Shown piece by piece: positions 6,354 through 6,793 of a stretch of 6,793 nt of DNA. Position numbers and translations under genes: made by a program. The notes under the pieces were generated by a model that worked only from the letters and a program-made list of their open reading frames with translations, did not search any database and had not been told where the DNA came from. This DNA comes from Flavobacteriaceae bacterium (GTDB lineage Bacteria > Bacteroidota > Bacteroidia > Flavobacteriales > Flavobacteriaceae), in the NCBI GenBank assembly GCA_947472705.1, contig CANJDA010000115.1, forward strand, positions 1 through 6,793, given 5' to 3'. The first letter of the stretch is position 1, and every line of letters starts with the position of its first letter.

Positions 6354-6366
6354 ATTGGTTTAAATT

Positions 6367-6374
6367 CAAAATTA
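6367..6374 (-). promoter_or_regulatory. Candidate -7 element for the efflux genes
   Basis: On the minus strand this is TAATTTTG, a perfect TAnnTTTG match, beginning one base after the regulator's TGA stop. It would give a leader of roughly 58 bases before the tolC-like ATG. No TTG is visible at the -33 distance, which falls inside the regulator's 3' end, so the promoter may be weak or activator-dependent. Confidence 0.4.
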
Positions 6375-6375
6375 T

Positions 6376-6793
6376 TCAAGTACTCGGGTCATAAACTAAA
6401 AGTGCTTTTATAGTTTTTTGAATGTGTTGTGTTAGCGTAGTGGCGATATAGTTGTTATAATCTTCTTCTGATTTGATGTTAAAAATTTCCAAGTAGAATG
6501 GTTTATTCATATGAAAATGGAAATAGGTCCCCATGATTAAGGGAGGTATGAGCGCTACATTAATGTTTTGTTGAAACTCTCCTGAGTTTTGTCCTTCCTG
6601 AATAATTTTACTCAGAGCATTTAGATTGTATTTTTTTACTTCTGTAAAGCCATCAAAATTGAGTTCTCTTTTTTTGGTAGAAAATTCAAAATGTAGAATT
6701 TGATACATGCATCGGTTCTTATTAATTCGGCCGATGTAAAGTTCGATCATTTTATCTATTTTGGAAGAAGGAGGGATGTTTTCATTATACAAA
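6376..6793 (-). CDS. TetR/AcrR-family transcriptional regulator, partial (N-terminus beyond right edge)
   Basis: Only the last 138 codons and the TGA stop are visible; the frame is open to the right edge, so the true start and the DNA-binding helix-turn-helix lie outside. A TTG at 6792-6790 is in frame but is not a credible start. The visible part is all helical and fits the ligand-binding and dimerisation domain of TetR/AcrR regulators of flavobacterial efflux operons: a helix following PPSSKIDKMIELYI, then CMYQILHFEFSTKKREL, then the pair of helices around LSKIIQEGQNSGEF and ALIPPLIMGTYFHF, typical of the C-terminal core. It lies immediately upstream of the tolC-like gene in the same direction, the usual order of regulator and efflux genes in this group. 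It probably represses the operon until a substrate binds. The family call rests on the C-terminal pattern and context, not on a visible helix-turn-helix. Confidence 0.8.
   Translation of the reverse strand, partial: LYNENIPPSSKIDKMIELYIGRINKNRCMYQILHFEFSTKKRELNFDGFTEVKKYNLNALSKIIQEGQNSGEFQQNINVALIPPLIMGTYFHFHMNKPFYLEIFNIKSEEDYNNYIATTLTQHIQKTIKALLVYDPST

Overview
The window is AT-rich chromosomal DNA from a member of the Bacteroidota, most likely a Flavobacterium-like Flavobacteriaceae. Three things point there. Promoter-like elements match the Bacteroidota consensus (-7 TAnnTTTG, -33 TTG) rather than TATAAT. Start codons are preceded by A/T-rich leaders without clear Shine-Dalgarno sequences. 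The proteins themselves read as flavobacterial versions of their families. There is no RNA gene, insertion sequence, integrase or CRISPR array, and no intergenic stretch reaches 300 bases.

Left part (1-980): a small cupin gene runs off the left edge on the minus strand (2-244). Behind it, also on the minus strand, is an uncharacterised lipoprotein gene (337-792). A roughly 190-bp divergent region (793-980) separates the lipoprotein from yaaA. It holds outward-facing promoters for both genes and a perfect 9-bp inverted repeat (870-878 / 894-902).

Middle (981-2135): yaaA on the plus strand encodes the YaaA/DUF328 peroxide-stress protein. It converges on a minus-strand gene for a small, highly charged, helical protein of unknown function (1785-2135). 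One strong palindromic terminator (1760-1783) lies between them and probably serves both.

Right part (2239-6793): a complete tripartite drug-efflux locus on the minus strand. Transcription order is a TetR/AcrR-type regulator (C-terminal part only, cut by the right edge), a TolC-like outer-membrane factor, an EmrA/HlyD-like membrane-fusion protein and an EmrB/DHA2-type 14-helix MFS pump. The three transport genes are separated by only 12 and 24 bases. The 72-base gap between the regulator and the tolC-like gene contains a perfect -7 element and, downstream of it, an imperfect 25-bp palindrome (6329-6353) that is a good candidate operator for the regulator. Together the three transport proteins would form one channel from cytoplasm to exterior, with the regulator controlling it in response to an unknown ligand.

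I see no clear sign of an undescribed system. The most useful leads are the two candidate operators, the unrecognised lipoprotein and the unrecognised helical protein.
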